This document shows, one piece after another, positions 63,922 through 64,000 of a stretch of 64,000 nucleotides of DNA. Source of the stretch: Hippopus hippopus. Its lineage: Eukaryota; Mollusca; Bivalvia; Cardiida; Cardiidae. Made by a program: the position numbers and the translations under genes. The notes below the pieces were generated by a model. That model made no database searches and was not told where the DNA came from. It saw only the letters and a program-made list of their open reading frames with translations. The stretch lies in contig OX328104.1 in NCBI GenBank assembly GCA_946811185.2, positions 51,010,505-51,074,504 on the forward strand. Reading direction: 5' to 3'. Positions within the stretch are counted from its first letter, which is position 1; each line of letters starts with the position of its first letter.

Positions 63922-64000
63922 GAACCATTTACCAAACTATCCACATTTTAATAATCATGAGGAAGAAAGCTTTTAAAAACATTGTGGGAAAAGGAGAAAA
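63922..64000 (-). mobile_element. Family C element, cut by window end
   Basis: CATTTACCAAACTATCCACA, TTTTAATAATCATGAGGAAG and AACATTGTGGGAAAAGGAGA are the left half in reverse sense. Confidence 0.75.

Overview
The window is eukaryotic: AT-rich, intron-bearing, dense in short repeats, with no bacterial-style gene packing. Three things point to a bivalve mollusc, probably a venerid-type clam. They are the invertebrate lachesin/IgLON-type gene, SINEs whose 3' ends match the molluscan tail type I know (nnGGCGTTAAACACC followed by AATC repeats), and very many palindromic miniature elements. The species assignment is inference; nothing was searched.

Region 1 (1-20,280, + strand) is the 3' part of one protein-coding gene for an immunoglobulin-superfamily cell-adhesion protein. 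Seven exons can be followed (2-110, 702-851, 14069-14197, 14452-14751, 18409-18606, 19545-19721, 19956-20068), all joined at phase 1. They encode the end of Ig domain 1, Ig domains 2 and 3, a proline-rich stalk, a Ser/Thr-rich probable cassette, and a hydrophobic C-terminus (GPI signal or short-tailed membrane anchor). A poly(A) signal lies at 20256. Domain 2 is split by a 13.2-kb intron. The start codon, signal peptide and most of Ig1 lie upstream of the window.

Region 2 (20.3-64 kb) has no gene I can support. It is a mosaic of non-autonomous transposable elements, tandem repeats and old unique sequence. For reference I name the families: A (about 200 bp, TTAA target, central GATC-rich palindrome), B (about 260 bp, termini GAGCCATGCTCTGTGAAAA), C (about 230 bp, TTAA target, central AAATGCTGGT palindrome), D (360 bp with hairpin end), E, F (near-perfect palindromes), G (about 880 bp, two copies), H, I, L, SINE-1 (tRNA-derived) and SINE-2 (different head, similar tail). 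Many A, B and C copies are present on both strands and several are nested, which gives a relative chronology.

The most informative loci are these. (i) An 876-bp element at 4562-5437 has a TAA target duplication, clean inverted termini, four 32-bp subterminal repeats, a TATA box and a short ORF start. (ii) A pair of G repeats serves as empty and filled site for a 1.94-kb insertion carrying two 161-bp-period arrays. (iii) An A element sits in a B element at an exact TTAA duplication. (iv) A hairpin element abuts the 3' splice site of an Ig exon. (v) Two Tc1 transposase fragments lie in opposite orientation. Element boundaries are read by eye and are good to about 5-15 bp unless a target duplication fixes them.
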